The notes below the pieces were generated by a model. The model was not told the origin of the DNA. It saw only the letters and a list, made by a program, of their open reading frames with translations, and did no database searches. Below are positions 9,329 through 20,905 of a DNA stretch of 64,000 bases, piece by piece; position 1 is the stretch's first letter, and each line of letters starts with the position of its first letter. Origin of the DNA: Aphanomyces cochlioides (Eukaryota > Oomycota > Saprolegniomycetes > Saprolegniales > Verrucalvaceae). A program made the translations under genes and the position numbers. The DNA lies in the NCBI GenBank assembly GCA_019828595.1, contig JAHQRK010000021.1:1470235-1534234 (forward strand), written 5' to 3'.

Positions 9329-10822
9329 CTACTTCTGCTTCTCGTAGACAACGTCGGCCTTGTCGACGGCGGGCGTGACGAGCTCGACGACGCCGGCCTT
9401 GTTCTTCAAGTAAGCTTCAATCTTGGGCACAGATTCCAAGTCTTGGCCACGGCTTTCAAATCCAAAGACCAAGAGCACGACAGTAATGAAGAGAAGAGGA
9501 GCACCACCGGCCACCCACATGATCTTCTTGCTTGACCAGCCAGCGTCAATCATGAGAGGCATCACGTATGGGCCAGCAATCGAACCAATGCGGGAGAAAC
9601 CGCTGGGGCAGGAGCAACCCGTGGCACGAATACCCGTGGGGTAGTTTTCAGGAGTGTACGCATACAAGGAACCCCATGCACCCAACATGAAGAAGGACAT
9701 GAAAGCGCCAGAGATGAGCAAGTTCCACTGGGAGTTGTCCACATAACCAAAAGCCAAAGCAGAGCCGAAGGCGCAGAAGAGGTAAATGACCAACGTGATC
9801 TTGCGACCGATGATTTCGACCAAGTAGGACGCCGAGATGTAGCCAGGAAGCTGCCAGAAGACGATGAAGAACATTTCCCAAGTCGAGCCGTTGATGTTGT
9901 GTCCGCCCTTTTCCTTGCTGCGGATGACAGGCAACCAAATGTAGATGGCGTAGTACGAGAAGGCAATGCCGATCCAGACGATCCACAAGACAATAGTACG
10001 GGGAAGGAATTCACCACGGAAGAGGATGGCAATGCGGTCCCAAGGCTTAAGAGCAGTCCAGCCAAGAGGGTCGGCACCTTCACCGTCGATCTCGTCCGAC
10101 TTCTTGTTGGTCACGCCGTGCTTGGCTTCAATTGTTTCAACGATGGCTTCGGCTTCACCGACACGGCCGACATGGGCGAGCCACTTGGGCGATTCGGGCA
10201 CCCAGAAGCGGATGACAGCAGCCCACAAGGCAGGGATGGCCGAGAGGTAGAAGACGGTGCGCCAGCTCACATGCTTGAGCAATTCGTACGACAAGAGGAC
10301 GGCAATCATGCAACCAATCGACCAGAACGATTCCAAAATGACAATCATGCGACCACGGACAGCGCTAGGCACCATTTCTTGGACGAGCGCCGACGCGACG
10401 GGCAATTCACCACCCAAACCAAAACCAGCCAAGAAACGGAAGGTCAACATCGTGCCAAAGTTGTTGGCCGCACCGCAGAGAAGCGTACCGATCATGAAGA
10501 TCAAGAGCGTGACCATGAACATGGTCTTGCGGCCGTACAAATCGGCAAGCTGACCAAAGAGGAACGAACCGACGAGCGAACCGGCAAAGGCCGCAGAAGC
10601 CAAAAGACCTTGTTCATGCGACGTTGGCTTGAGAGCTTTGATCCAACCGCCTTCACCAGCTTTCGATGAACCGAGGTACGTGAAGAGGAAAGTGTCCATG
10701 GAGTCCATGGCCCAGCCGACACCAGTCTTGAGCAAGAGTCCCCAGTAGTAGGAACTGATGCCGAGGAATCCCGTGGTCGGCAGCGCATCAAGGCGGCGAG
10801 TGATATCCTTGACACCTGTCAT
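9329..10822 (-). CDS. MFS transporter, SV2/NiaP-like (copy 2)
   Basis: 497 residues from the ATG at 10822. It opens MTGVKDITRRLDALPTTGFLGISSYYWGLLLKTGVGWAMDSMDTF, the shared family start. Key motifs: GQLADLYGRKTMF, PESPKWLAHVGRVGEAEAIV, a hydrophilic central loop with an Asp/Glu-rich insert (KSDEIDGEGAD), and AYTPENYPTGIRATGCSCPSGFSR. About 12 membrane segments. It lies 185 bp upstream (transcription sense) of copy 1 in the same orientation, so a tandem duplication is likely. It is more diverged from copy 1 than the 22.8-kb copy is. Its substrate is unknown; it probably sits in the plasma membrane or an organelle membrane. Confidence 0.88.
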   Translation of the reverse strand: MTGVKDITRRLDALPTTGFLGISSYYWGLLLKTGVGWAMDSMDTFLFTYLGSSKAGEGGWIKALKPTSHEQGLLASAAFAGSLVGSFLFGQLADLYGRKTMFMVTLLIFMIGTLLCGAANNFGTMLTFRFLAGFGLGGELPVASALVQEMVPSAVRGRMIVILESFWSIGCMIAVLLSYELLKHVSWRTVFYLSAIPALWAAVIRFWVPESPKWLAHVGRVGEAEAIVETIEAKHGVTNKKSDEIDGEGADPLGWTALKPWDRIAILFRGEFLPRTIVLWIVWIGIAFSYYAIYIWLPVIRSKEKGGHNINGSTWEMFFIVFWQLPGYISASYLVEIIGRKITLVIYLFCAFGSALAFGYVDNSQWNLLISGAFMSFFMLGAWGSLYAYTPENYPTGIRATGCSCPSGFSRIGSIAGPYVMPLMIDAGWSSKKIMWVAGGAPLLFITVVLLVFGFESRGQDLESVPKIEAYLKNKAGVVELVTPAVDKADVVYEKQK

Positions 10823-11561
10823 GACTCAGTCTGTGCACGAGAAGGCAAGTTGTGTACTGGTGGAAGTCCCGGCATAGACAAATGACGCATCCATCTCCCG
10901 ATTGGTCTTCTTCCCTTCCATTTTGTCAAATCGGACAAGAACATGCCGAATCATTGAACAGGAGCGGCAGATGGTAGCAACACCAAATGACTCATCGATG
11001 GCTTGTTGCTCACGTCGTCGATGAGTCTCTCCTGGATGAACCATCTCAGCGCCAGACTATCTATCCAAGCTATCGCCAAGGCTGGCGTGGAAACACTGCG
11101 CAGCGTTGCTACAGTGACATTTCACGACCTCGGACAGGTAGACAGAATCGAGTGCGACGATGCCGGCTGACATACTCGCAGTCCATTTCTTGAACTTCTC
11201 TCGCAGACAGCCCCGAACAGAACGTCACGTGTGGAATCCCGCTGATCACTTACGCCAGAGGCGAAACCTTCATACAGTGCACTCTTTATCTCGTTGGAAA
11301 CGCACACACTGTTCATGTCTACAGCCAGATCGACTGCAAGGCCTGTGCAGCACGTACGGCAACCAAGCTACAAATGCTCACGAATCTAGTCAGATTCACA
11401 CGAGCTGCAGCTTCCATCTCTTGGATCGTCGATCGGAGCAAGAGAGAAACAATCAAGCCAAAGATGTCCACGTCGACGCATTACAGCCACACAACACGGA
11501 ACAAACGTCGACTCGTTACATGAAAAACCTATTCAACTACTGTACGAACTCGTGTCTTTGT
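10823..11561. other. intergenic, no gene recognised
   Basis: About 740 bp between two MFS paralogues. Open frames on the plus strand here and across 11562-13028 lie antisense to the transporter and mirror its codons. No independent gene is supported. Confidence 0.45.
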
Positions 11562-13046
11562 TTACTCGAGCACGTCGGGGCTAAAGAGTTCGCCGTCGTC
11601 TTCCAACATGGCCGCGTCGTCCATGCCCAGGACGTCGTCGATGTCTTTCCCGCGGGTTTCGTACCCAAAGACGAAGAGGATGATCGAGCAAAACATGAGG
11701 ATCGCTCCGTTGAGCCACATGATCTCTTGCTGGCTCCAGCCTGCCTCGTGGAGAATTGGAAGCACGTACGTGCCGGCGATGGCGGCAATGCGGCTGAACC
11801 CGGATGGGTACGCCGCCCCCATGGCTCGGATGTTGGTCGGGTAGTTCTCAGGGGTGTAGGCGTAGAGGGCGCCGTACGCCCCGAGCATGAAGAACGACAT
11901 GCACGAGCCGGAGACCATGAGGTTGACTTGAGTCGGCGCGACGTAACCAAAGGCCAAAGCAGAGGCAAAAGCGCAGAGCAGGAAGAGCACCAACGTGAGC
12001 TTGCGGCCGATGCGCTCGACAACAAACGCGGCGGAAAAGTACCCAGGGATTTGGAAGAAGAGGATCACAAGGAGAGACGACGTGGAGCCGTTGATGTTGA
12101 ATGCATCCTTGCTCGCGACGATCTGAGGCAGCCAGACGTAGATCGCATAGTACGCAAAGGCAATGCCGAACCAAACGGTCCAGAGCACCAACGTGCGCTT
12201 AAAGTACTCGCCGCGGAAGAGCAGAGCAATGCGCTGGCCCAAGTGGAGGTGGCCGTACGAGAAGACGTTGGCCGTCGGGTCGTTCTCGTGCACGTCGGGC
12301 TTGGCCGTGTAGGAATAGACGCCGTGTGCAATCTCAATGCTCTGCACGACCGAGTTGGCTTTGCCAATCTGACCGACACTTGCCAGCCACTTGGGGGACT
12401 CGGGGATGTAGCAGCGGAGAGCAATCGCGCAGAGCACGGGAGCGATCGAGACAAAGAAGACTTGGCGCCACGTCAAGCTCTTGGTCAGTTCGTTGGCAAA
12501 GAGGACGGCAGCCATGCAACCAAGCGGCCAGAACCCATCCAAGATCACAATCATGCGGCCACGAATGGCCTTGGGCGAGAGTTCTTGCACCAACGTCGAC
12601 GCAACGGGGAGTTCACCACCGAGACCAATGCCCGTGACGAAGCGAAACGTGAGGAGCATGCCAAAGCTGTCGGAGACGGCGACAAGGATCATGCCAACGA
12701 GGAAGACAATCATGGTCCAAAGGAAAATGGTGCGACGACCGAAAGCATCCGCAAGGTAGCCAAACATGAATGCGCCGACAAAGGCGCCTGCAAAGACGGA
12801 CGAACCGAGCAATCCCGACTCGCTGGCTGTGATCGTTCGGTTGTAGTTGGCTTTGAAATCGGCTTTGATCTTGGGCATGCAGTATGTGAAGAGGAACGTG
12901 TCCATGGAGTCCATGGCCCAGCCAATACCAGCTGCATGGAGCAGTTTGAGGTAGTAAGCAGAGATGCCGCCGCATCCGCCCTTGGGCTGGAGATCATCCA
13001 GTCGCTGCGAGACGAGCGCAATTCCTGATGCAGTCGCGATCGTCAT
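11562..13046 (-). CDS. MFS transporter, SV2/NiaP-like (copy 3)
   Basis: 494 residues from the ATG at 13046 (MTIATASGIALVSQRLDDLQP); the frame extends six codons further but without an ATG. Motifs match the paralogues: GYLADAFGRRTIF, ESGLLGSSVFAGAFVGAF, SLTWRQVFFVSIAPVL, PESPKWLASVGQIGKANSVV and AYTPENYPTNIRAMGAAYPSGFSR. It is the most diverged of the four copies and ends in a longer acidic tail (DDVLGMDDAAMLEDDGELFSPDVLE). Same strand as copies 1 and 2, giving a three-gene tandem cluster. Confidence 0.88.
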   Translation of the reverse strand: MTIATASGIALVSQRLDDLQPKGGCGGISAYYLKLLHAAGIGWAMDSMDTFLFTYCMPKIKADFKANYNRTITASESGLLGSSVFAGAFVGAFMFGYLADAFGRRTIFLWTMIVFLVGMILVAVSDSFGMLLTFRFVTGIGLGGELPVASTLVQELSPKAIRGRMIVILDGFWPLGCMAAVLFANELTKSLTWRQVFFVSIAPVLCAIALRCYIPESPKWLASVGQIGKANSVVQSIEIAHGVYSYTAKPDVHENDPTANVFSYGHLHLGQRIALLFRGEYFKRTLVLWTVWFGIAFAYYAIYVWLPQIVASKDAFNINGSTSSLLVILFFQIPGYFSAAFVVERIGRKLTLVLFLLCAFASALAFGYVAPTQVNLMVSGSCMSFFMLGAYGALYAYTPENYPTNIRAMGAAYPSGFSRIAAIAGTYVLPILHEAGWSQQEIMWLNGAILMFCSIILFVFGYETRGKDIDDVLGMDDAAMLEDDGELFSPDVLE

Positions 13047-14033
13047 CGTGTGCAAATCCCACAATGACAGAGGCCACGCGCAAGAATATCATTGTCTTGA
13101 CCATGATCAGCGTGTGCAACCTCGGTCAGCTGCACCGGGGAACACTCTTGAAATGGGAAAGCCGACAGTCGTTCCACTGAGAGAGAGGAAAACCCAGGTC
13201 ATCAGACAGGCGTTGGGCGATTGTGACGGGACATCATGAACATTCGTCTAGAGCTTTGGACCAGATTGACAGCCGCGATGACGTGACGATGTCGCCATCG
13301 GACGAGGTTGGAAATTCCTCCAAAGATTGACATCGACCACGAAAGAATGGCCACGGCGCATACATGGTCGGCGCTAAAGAACAGTCCATTCCCACCCGCG
13401 CTGTCGACATTCGTCCCATACCAAGTGGATGGACTGCATGCCATCGCCTGCGACGTACACATGGATGCCCGATATGCACAGCGACCAGCTGGATCGTTGG
13501 TTCCGTGGGTGGTGAAACTCGGCGCTCCCATGCTCTCCTGCTCGCGTTTGTCAAGAAGAGACAAGGACGATTACAGCCTCGGCTGCCGCTGCTTCTCTAC
13601 GCTGTTGTGTCCACTCTGGCCATCGATTTGGTTAGATAGAATCCAGTCGCCACCAATTCGTCCATTGGAACCATCCAAACAACGCCAACCGATGCACCAG
13701 ACCTTGGTTTCACTCCCAGGCCAAGGGAATCGTTACGGCGGGTTTAGTTGTTCCTTCAACTGCCTCTGAGACGATCGTTTTGTCAAGAAGCTCTGGATCA
13801 AGCCGTGTGTCGAATCGACGTTCGTAATCAGGACCAGTGGTGTTACACGCCCGTCGGACGTAAATTCTGTTGCGAGTTTGTTGACACGAGGACAAATCGC
13901 GCCGTGGGGCAACATGTAGAACGACTGAATAGCCCATGCTGGACGAGCGTTTCACTGGAGCAACTCGAGTCGATTGCGGCTGATCATGTAACCGACCGTT
14001 ACGTCTGAAACCGACGTTGCTGTTGTAAGGGCG
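13047..14033 (+). other. unresolved region, possibly one spliced plus-strand gene
   Basis: Two stretches look partly coding on the plus strand: 13308-13735 (IPPKIDIDHERMATAHTWSALKNSPFPPALSTFVPYQVDGLH...) and about 13791-14008, ending QDQWCYTPVGRKFCCEFVDTRTNRAVGQHVERLNSPCWTSVSLEQLESIAADHV. A 56-nt GT-AG intron starting near 13732 would join them in frame. No family is recognised and minus-strand frames overlap, so this is tentative. Confidence 0.25.
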
Positions 14034-16501
14034 ATGGAGAACGGGGAAGCGCGTGACGACGAGGAGCGTATGATTGTGCTTCTCAATGAGACTGCAAAAG
14101 CCTATCAATTGCAAGTCGCTACACTGGAGGAGGAGCTATCCCGTGCGACGAGCTCGATTGCGCAAAAAGATATCAAACTTCAAGACCTTACTCAACATGT
14201 TGTCGACCTCGAGAACGAAAGTTTAGAGCAAGTATGGATCGAATCGTAGCTCTCTGATGATTGAACCGTGCAGAGGAAAACCAATCAAGGGCTCAACAGT
14301 CAGCTAGAAGTTCTCCAGAATACGCTAGCCGAAGTGGAGAGCCAGCTCAAGAGTGCCGACGCAGAATTCGAGGAAATGCGTGCAACGTACGAAGCTAAAG
14401 AAGCAGTACGACTGCCCTTTCTACCGTCTTTCTCATGACTTGTGCAGGAATGCGAGAAGAAATCAGCCGAGAGTCGGACTCTGGCCACTCAAATCGACGG
14501 GCTACGAACTGAAATTGACCGACTCAATGTCATCATCCATCGCCAGGAGAAGGCGTTGCAAACAAAAGCTGATAATGTGCCAAAGATGGCGGACGCATGC
14601 CTCTCTGCTCGAGACTTTTCGGAGAAGCAGCTCATTTCCTTGAGGGATGACGCCTTGCAAGCCAAGTCCAAGGAGCTGAGCTTGGTCACGACTGCCAACG
14701 ACACATTGCGAGCACAACTAGACGCCCTCGAGGCGGAGGTAGTCTTTCCGTCTCGATCAAATCCACATAGCAAGTGGTGTAGATGGAAAACTTGCAAAGA
14801 ACGCTGACGTCCAAGGATATGGAATTGTACCGCAGTGCCAAGAGAATAGACAAGCTCGAGAGGCATGTTGAAAAGCTAGAAGCAGCTGTCAAGCGAGCTG
14901 ACGGACAAGAGCTTGCGATGGAGCTCAGCACCAAGCAAAACACACAGCTATTGCAGTGCCTACAAGCAGAAGAAGCGAAAGTGAGAATGCCCCCACTAGA
15001 GCACCCTCACGTTGTGGCTAGAATGAAGCCCTGCGAGCTAAAGTGGATTCACTCACGCAGGACTTGGTCCATGTGAATGAACAAACGTCACAAATCCGCT
15101 CGGACGCTGCTGTCATCGAAATCGACGTGGAGTTAAAGACAAAATCACTCGAGAGACAATCGCAAACTCTCGCGACTTCGCTGGAGAAGCTCCAGAAAGA
15201 ACGCGAGAGGATGCGAGACGAGCTGGCCAGTGTACGCGCCAAGGCAAGGTTGGAAGTCGAAGCGATCCAAGATGAGCTCGTCCAAAGAAGAAGCAAGCAA
15301 TATGAGCTCACACTTAAGCTGCACGTACGTCCAGTGGGCATAGCACTCATGCTGATGACGGACTAGGAAACCGAGTCTCTGCTGCATTCTAGTCAGAGTA
15401 GGAAAGAAATCCTCGAGGAGGAACTGCAAGCGACGCAGGAGCGCATGAAGGACCTTGACAGACTCTACATGGAGGCTAAGCGATGGAAAGAAGACATGAG
15501 CTCTGCCTTTGAAGGGCTGAAAATCGAGCACAGCCAGCTCCAGCGAACGCACAAGACTGAGGCAAAAAAGTTTGACGTGGAACGATCTTCTCTTCAGGAA
15601 CAGCTCAAGGAAATGGAGAGGTTCGTGAAAGCTCAGAAGATGGAGATGGAACAGCGCGAAGATAAGAAAAAGCTAGCGAAAGAGGAAGTCGAGAAGCTCG
15701 AGGAGAAGATTCAAGAGCTGGAGACACGAATTCATGGATTGGTGGCTGAAGCAAACAACGAGACGAAGCGTCGCGTTGGAGTCGAGATGGAGCTGACGGT
15801 ACTCACTGCGGTTAGTGAAGTAACTCGGTTGATTAGATTGCGCATGGCCAACTTTCACAATTCCAAGCGCAATCCAACGAAATGCTGGCAGGGCTCTACG
15901 CAAAGCACAAAAAGCTCAAAGAGGCCAAAGAAGCTGTGCAGCAGCAGCTCCAGCAGCTTGAATACGAGTACAAAAGAGAGCAGCAAGGCAACTCGACGTC
16001 AATGCTGTGGTTTGATACGTTCACGTAGGAAAGTCTCAGCTTCTGCGGCACTGCTATCAAGACAGTCAACCGAAGGGAACATTGACGTCATGTTGGCTGT
16101 CTGACGCTGACCTCCCGATTCTCGTGCGCTTTGTCCAAGGGTTGGATAGAGCACTCGACAAGCTCGACTTTGGATCGAATCGCATCACGGACCAAGGAGT
16201 GAAATATTTATTGCAGATGTTGAAGCCAATGATGGTGTCTATGGTGAACCTCCAGGAGAACTACATATCTCCCCAAGGAGTGCGTCAGCTTGCTGCTGGT
16301 CTGGAAGAATTCGGCTGTATTGTCAATGTGCACGAAGGACGTGTCGAGGCAACGGATGAAGCAGGCAAATCCATCGTCACGGTGGATATCTCGGACAACA
16401 AAGACGCATCGAGCTTGGTCTATAAGCCACAAATGCCAAAGCCAGCCAAGATTAAAAAGCCCAAGAGTGTAACCAAGCCAGGTCTCGCTCGTCAGTCCTG
16501 A
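14034..16501 (+). CDS. long coiled-coil protein with C-terminal leucine-rich repeats
   Basis: Multi-exon gene. Exons 14034-14231, 14274-14405, 14448-14738, 14783-14980, 15022-15324, 15367-15798 and 15837-~16010 are separated by GT-AG introns of 38-44 nt that join in frame. They encode almost continuous heptad-rich helix (for example LEEELSRATSSIAQKDIKLQDL and KKKLAKEEVEKLEEKIQELETRI). The last ~140 residues (to the stop at 16501) hold ribonuclease-inhibitor-type LRR units (LDKLDFGSNRITDQGVKYLLQML, MVNLQENYISPQGVRQLAAGL) and a basic tail. The join at ~16010-16085 could not be reconciled with a simple GT-AG phase, so one exon border there is wrong or a frameshift exists. It is probably structural (cytoskeleton, basal body or flagellum); the role is inferred only. 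Confidence 0.75.
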
Positions 16502-16682
16502 ATGAATTTATGCTTCTCTTAGATCCCCTGAAGGATATTTACGGCGTCAACCTCGTTCAAGTTCTCATGGAGAAGTCGAAAGAGCCTGTGCCAAACCAAG
16601 GTGGAAAATATCAAGGTCTATCGACTCTCTCTCCTCGAACGCAGTCTCTACCGAAGCTATGAATCGTATCAACCAGTATTTA

Positions 16683-18548
16683 TTACTTTTCAGCTAACAA
16701 ACGAATTAATTCTAAAGCGACGAGGTAGCCCAGGAAGGCAAAGTAAGCTAGACCTGTCACCACCGCCACAACTTGGCCCAAGGATGAAAGATCCCCAAGG
16801 TTGACCTTCTCGATGACAAGGTAAATGTTGACAAAGCAAACAAGCGTCGTCACGATCCAGCCAACACATCGCATTTTGAAGCCATTGGCAAAAGGGCCCA
16901 TCAGCACAGGATTGCTCGTGAAATGGAGAATGGGAATGAGAGCAAAAGGGAGTTGGACTGACTGCAGGACATTGAGAAACTCATTCATGGAGTCGCTGTC
17001 ACTAAACAAGAGTGAAATGATGCCAGCAGACTGGAGGAATACCTCGAGTCCGCGTCTGACCAAATCGCAACGGATAGAGCTGGAAGAAGGGCAACAGCTC
17101 GGGTGAGAGCCACTCGTTTCCAAGGCGGCAAACGAATGTTGAGAAATCCTTCCATGACAAATTGACCAGCGTATGTGCCTGCCATGGTCGAGCTCTGGCC
17201 AGCTGCAAGAAGGCCGATAGCCCAAATAGTTTCAGAGTATTGATTCAAGACTCCACTCAGCGCAATGCCAGCACCCGACAGCCCAATTTCTTGGCATGAT
17301 CCCTAGACCATAAAATTCTGAAGTTGGTCGAAGGATCGATGCGTACGAGCGCCGGACTGTTTGCGAGTTTGCATGTGCCATACGCCTTTCCTCCTGTGGA
17401 ACCAGAAGGGAGACAGGCCGTGTTGACGCCATCTTGAAAGAAAGATGGCAAACAGTCAAGCGAAAAGAAGCTCTTGGCAAAGACGCAGACAACCTAAATA
17501 TCGTAAGTAAGGGAGCTCAAGTTAGTTGACCGTACAGCCATGTTGATAAGGAAGGAGACAGCTAAGGCGATCGCACCTTCAATGGCGAAATATTTATTGG
17601 CCTGGGCCACTTTTCGATCGTCGTGGCGATCAAATGCTCGCGATTGCACCAATCCTGAGTGCAAAAATAAATTGTACGGCATGATCACGGCTCCCAAAAT
17701 TCCAACAGCCTGCGTTGTGGCATAGCTGGAAGGTACAGAGGGTACGAAGCCGCGCAACTAGGACAATATTAGGCGCGACGGAGATCTCTATCACGTACCA
17801 CTTCATTAGAGTCGGTGCCTCCTTGAATCGCATTTGTGCAAAAACAAATAAGCATGATGGCGACGAGAGTCATGAATAGCGCCTCTAGCTTGCGAATGCC
17901 AAATTGATGAAGCAAGAGAAACGTGAATCTACGAAAAGAAAGAGTAAAACTTTGGAAATATGCTGCTACAAACGTGTCAACTGCTGTGATAAGGCAGCCT
18001 ACCCATAGGGGGAGTTTGAAGAGAATCTGGAGGGCAATGGCTGATCCCAACACTTCTTGAACGTCGCTACCAACGATGGCGACTTCAGCCATGAACCAAA
18101 GAACGTAGGACGTCCATCGAGGATACATAAGATGACACATTTCAGCCAAGTTCTTTCCGGTCACGACACCTAGGCGAGCCGAGAGAACTTGGAGGAAGAA
18201 CCCCATGATCGTCGCAAAGAGTAAAACCCATATAAGCTGGTAGCCACCATACGCACCAGCTTGTAAATCGGATTCAAGGTTGCCTGGATCAACAAATGCG
18301 ATACTCATGAGCCAGCCAGGACCTGCATACGCCCAAAGCGTTCGCCAGCTAAACTTGAACTTGTATCCACAGACACTGTGCTCTGTGTCTTCGTCGGGCA
18401 CATCCACTTCGCCACGAGCGATGGCCAAGTTTTCAAGCTCCACCCACTCTTTCACACCAACATGCTCGACGAACTCAAACTCCGCGGCGTTCGACGGCCG
18501 GCGGGGAACTTCTTGTCCAAGAATCGGCTCCGTTTCCAGCTCCACCAT
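16683..18548 (-). CDS. NRAMP divalent metal transporter
   Basis: At least five exons on the minus strand, starting at the ATG at 18548 and ending at 16683. TM1 carries the metal-binding signature ([23 protein letters not shown], with DPGN). TM6 has [17 protein letters not shown], the family's MPxN motif with Tyr in place of the usual His. Later exons give [27 protein letters not shown] and the last helices, up to [16 protein letters not shown] sequence. GT-AG introns of about 40 nt are seen near 17980-17940 and 17800-17760 (acceptor before [17 protein letters not shown]). It is a proton-coupled importer of Mn2+/Fe2+ in plasma or vacuolar membrane. Exact exon borders in the 17230-17500 region were not all fixed. 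Confidence 0.85.
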
Positions 18549-18747
18549 CTCCTCAAGGCGAAATTGACTTTTGACAGAGTTGTTATGATTGGCCAGCCCG
18601 TCGCACGACTCATTAGAGAGTTTTCGCAGCTCGTTTTATGAAGTCTAATTATACTATAAAGCATAATATAATACAAATCTGTAATCCGCTGAAAAACCGA
18701 TTTCGCACTTAAAACAAGCCTTTGGATGTTATTATAGTATAATATCA

Positions 18748-19821
18748 ATGGTTCAGAGGTTTTGTTTCAAATTTCATTTTGAGTTGATAGCCATGGATTC
18801 TCGCTTGCTGGTTCTCGCTCTAGAGGATGGAGACGATGAAGCAATGCTATTGCTCCTTGATCGGTCCCTCAGAGAACGTCTCATGATACCGGATGAAAGA
18901 TTCTGTATGGACTCGATTTGCGATCAGACGTGCCTTGCTTTGTTTAGATTTTCTAAGCAAGGAATTACGCGCATGCTTTTGTCAATGAGGTTGCCTGATG
19001 TACTAGTTACCAGCGACAGAGACAAAATATGCACTTATGAGGCGCTTTTGATTGTTCTACGACGTTTGAGCTATCCTAATCGATGGATTGATATGGCGAT
19101 GATGTTTGGTCGTAGTATTCCTTCACTTTGCAAAGTGTTTAATCATGCCGTCAACATCTTCTATGATAAATATCGTTCTAAGATTGAATTCGATAGTGCT
19201 TGTCTCTCTATGCTTGCTCATGAATCTAAACTTGCCATCTCTCGCAAGACCAAAATCGAGACCGATTGTGTCGCCTTCGTCGACGGCACAGTTCGCCCAA
19301 TAGCCCGTCCTGTGTACTTCCAACAACAAGCCTACAATGGTCATAAACGTGTGCACTCCACCAAGTTCCAAAGCCTCACGATTGCTCACGGCCTTATCAT
19401 CAGTATGTTTGGGCCTATCGAAGGGCGTCGACATGACGTTGCCCTTCTCCGCGAAAGTAACCTGGGCTCACACTGGCGTGCTGCTGTTCCCGAAGGCCAC
19501 TACATCTACGGTGATCCTGCCTAGCGGCCATGGCTCCTCAGTCCCTATAAGGCAGCAAAGTTAACTGCCAAGCAAGCTCTCTACAACTCCAGAATGAGCT
19601 CTGTACGAGTCTCAGTAGAATGGTGCTTTGGCGACGTTCTCCGCTTTTGGGCCTTCCTTGACTACAGAAAGAATCTCAAAGTCTTTCTCTCTCCAGTGGC
19701 CAAGCTATACTTGACTGGAGTGCTTCTGACGAACTGCTTGACATGCGAGCGGGGCGGCAATCCAACAAGCCTCTTCTTTGGAGTCGATCCTCCTGAGCTT
19801 GAAGAGTATTTGGCGCTTTGA
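18748..19821 (+). pseudogene. PIF/Harbinger-type transposase with one in-frame stop (element A)
   Basis: One frame of ~357 codons interrupted only by a TAG at 19522-19524. The N-terminal half holds a helix-rich DNA-binding region; the catalytic half has FVDGTVRPIARPVYFQQQAYNGHKRVHSTKFQSLTIAHGLI (first Asp), FGPIEGRRHDVALLRES, then YGDPA just before the stop (second Asp), and SSVRVSVEWCFGDVLRFWAFLDYRKNLK (Glu). This is the DDE_Tnp_4 pattern. The stop falls where relatives have a Tyr in the GDxxY motif, so a single base change explains it. A convergent Myb-like gene follows. Confidence 0.8.
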
Positions 19822-19989
19822 TGCAAAACTTGTTTAAAAATACATTTCGTTTTTCGTCATCTAAATCTGTCATCGTTGTGTATAAAATATCTCGTTTAAT
19901 AATCCTATACATTTCAATTTATTGAAGAACTATTTTTGGTAATTTATTTTGTTCTTGTTTAAACTAAACTATTTTGAAAAATATTTTTA

Positions 19990-20700
19990 TTATTGCTTTG
20001 ATAACTGCGCCAACAGCGCTGACATCAGCGCCATGCTTTGCTGCTGGATTTCGAGCTGCTTCTCTTGTATGCTGATTTGTCTCTCCTCGATATCGAGTTT
20101 GCGTCTCTTGGTTGCCTCGTCTTCCATGGTTTGACGCTCACGAATTCTTTGATTTGCTTCGAGGTACGTGTGGATGCAAAAAATTTTGTCATCCGTCTTC
20201 TTTTGAATCGGCTTGATTGATTCAAGAGCTGCATCTCGGATCGCTTTGCCGCCTTCTCTGTCCGCTTCCTCTTTTTTTGTCTTGTTCGCCTTCTCCTCTT
20301 TGAGCGCGGCTGCCTCCTCGACCAAACTATGGTACCCCGTGAGGAGCTGGACCTTCTCGTTGTTTTCTTCATCAACACCTAGAAATATTAGCATGACGTA
20401 ACAAATAAGAGTACCTGAAGCCTTTTTCGACTGTCGCTCGTCATCGATGAACTTCTGGTAGATGAGTCGAAGCCTTACTTGACAGCTGTGAGTCGTTACC
20501 GCCATGCCATTGAGCTGCAAACTCAGCGCAATGTTCTTCCAACAGTCGCGCATGGGGCTTTCTCTGTTCGAGAACAAGCCGTCATCGCCCAGTACTTCGC
20601 GCAAGAGGAGAAGGTCGTGCTCATCCTTGAAATTGAACCTTGTCTTCCTTGATTTGGAGTCTTCGGCTGCGTCATTCGGTCCTCGCCTGCCATGACAGAT
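19990..20700 (-). CDS. Myb/SANT-like partner protein of Harbinger element A
   Basis: The minus-strand frame reads ...EDSKSRKTRFNFKDEHDLLLLREVLGDDGLFSNRESPMRDCWKNIALSLQLNG...VRLRLIYQKFIDDERQSKKASG, a Myb/SANT-like trihelix DNA-binding region. It is followed by a Lys/Glu-rich coiled coil ending QLEIQQQSMALMSALLAQLSKQ. A 36-nt stretch at ~20378-20413 starts GT and ends AG and is likely an intron that happens to keep the frame. The true start is unclear: an ATG near 20692 is out of frame with the main body. Such proteins assist PIF/Harbinger transposases in nuclear import and DNA binding. Confidence 0.65.
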   Translation of the reverse strand: MCHGRRGPNDAAEDSKSRKTRFNFKDEHDLLLLREVLGDDGLFSNRESPMRDCWKNIALSLQLNGMAVTTHSCQVRLRLIYQKFIDDERQSKKASGTLICYVMLIFLGVDEENNEKVQLLTGYHSLVEEAAALKEEKANKTKKEEADREGGKAIRDAALESIKPIQKKTDDKIFCIHTYLEANQRIRERQTMEDEATKRRKLDIEERQISIQEKQLEIQQQSMALMSALLAQLSKQ

Positions 20701-20905
20701 TGCAATATGAAAGTTGGTTGGTGCTCATTTAACACCCTTTAAAGCCATTCTGTAGAATTTGTTTAATTTTAAAGGATATAATATTATGCAGGTCAACTTG
20801 CTTTATTATAGACGCCGTCCTATAATGCTTTTATTATGATTTTTAATTATCAAAGGATAGGATTTGGAAGGATCCTTCAAAACACTATATTTATAATATA
20901 ATCTA

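Larger units (their letters stand above)
18640..20905. mobile_element. PIF/Harbinger-like element A (limits not resolved)
   Basis: It holds a convergent transposase and Myb-like gene pair, the usual content of this superfamily. Very AT-rich flanks (18640-18747 and 20735-20905) contain TATAATATAAT-type motifs in both orientations, but I could not define terminal inverted repeats or a target-site duplication. Confidence 0.55.

Noticed and set aside
9899..10669. 256-codon plus-strand frame
   Set aside because: Antisense shadow of MFS copy 2, reproduced in part opposite copies 1, 3 and 4.
11160..13028. 622-codon plus-strand open frame
   Set aside because: It lies antisense to MFS copy 3 and mirrors its codons; the composition is Glu/Asp/Arg/His-rich without any domain. 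Similar antisense frames occur over the other MFS copies.
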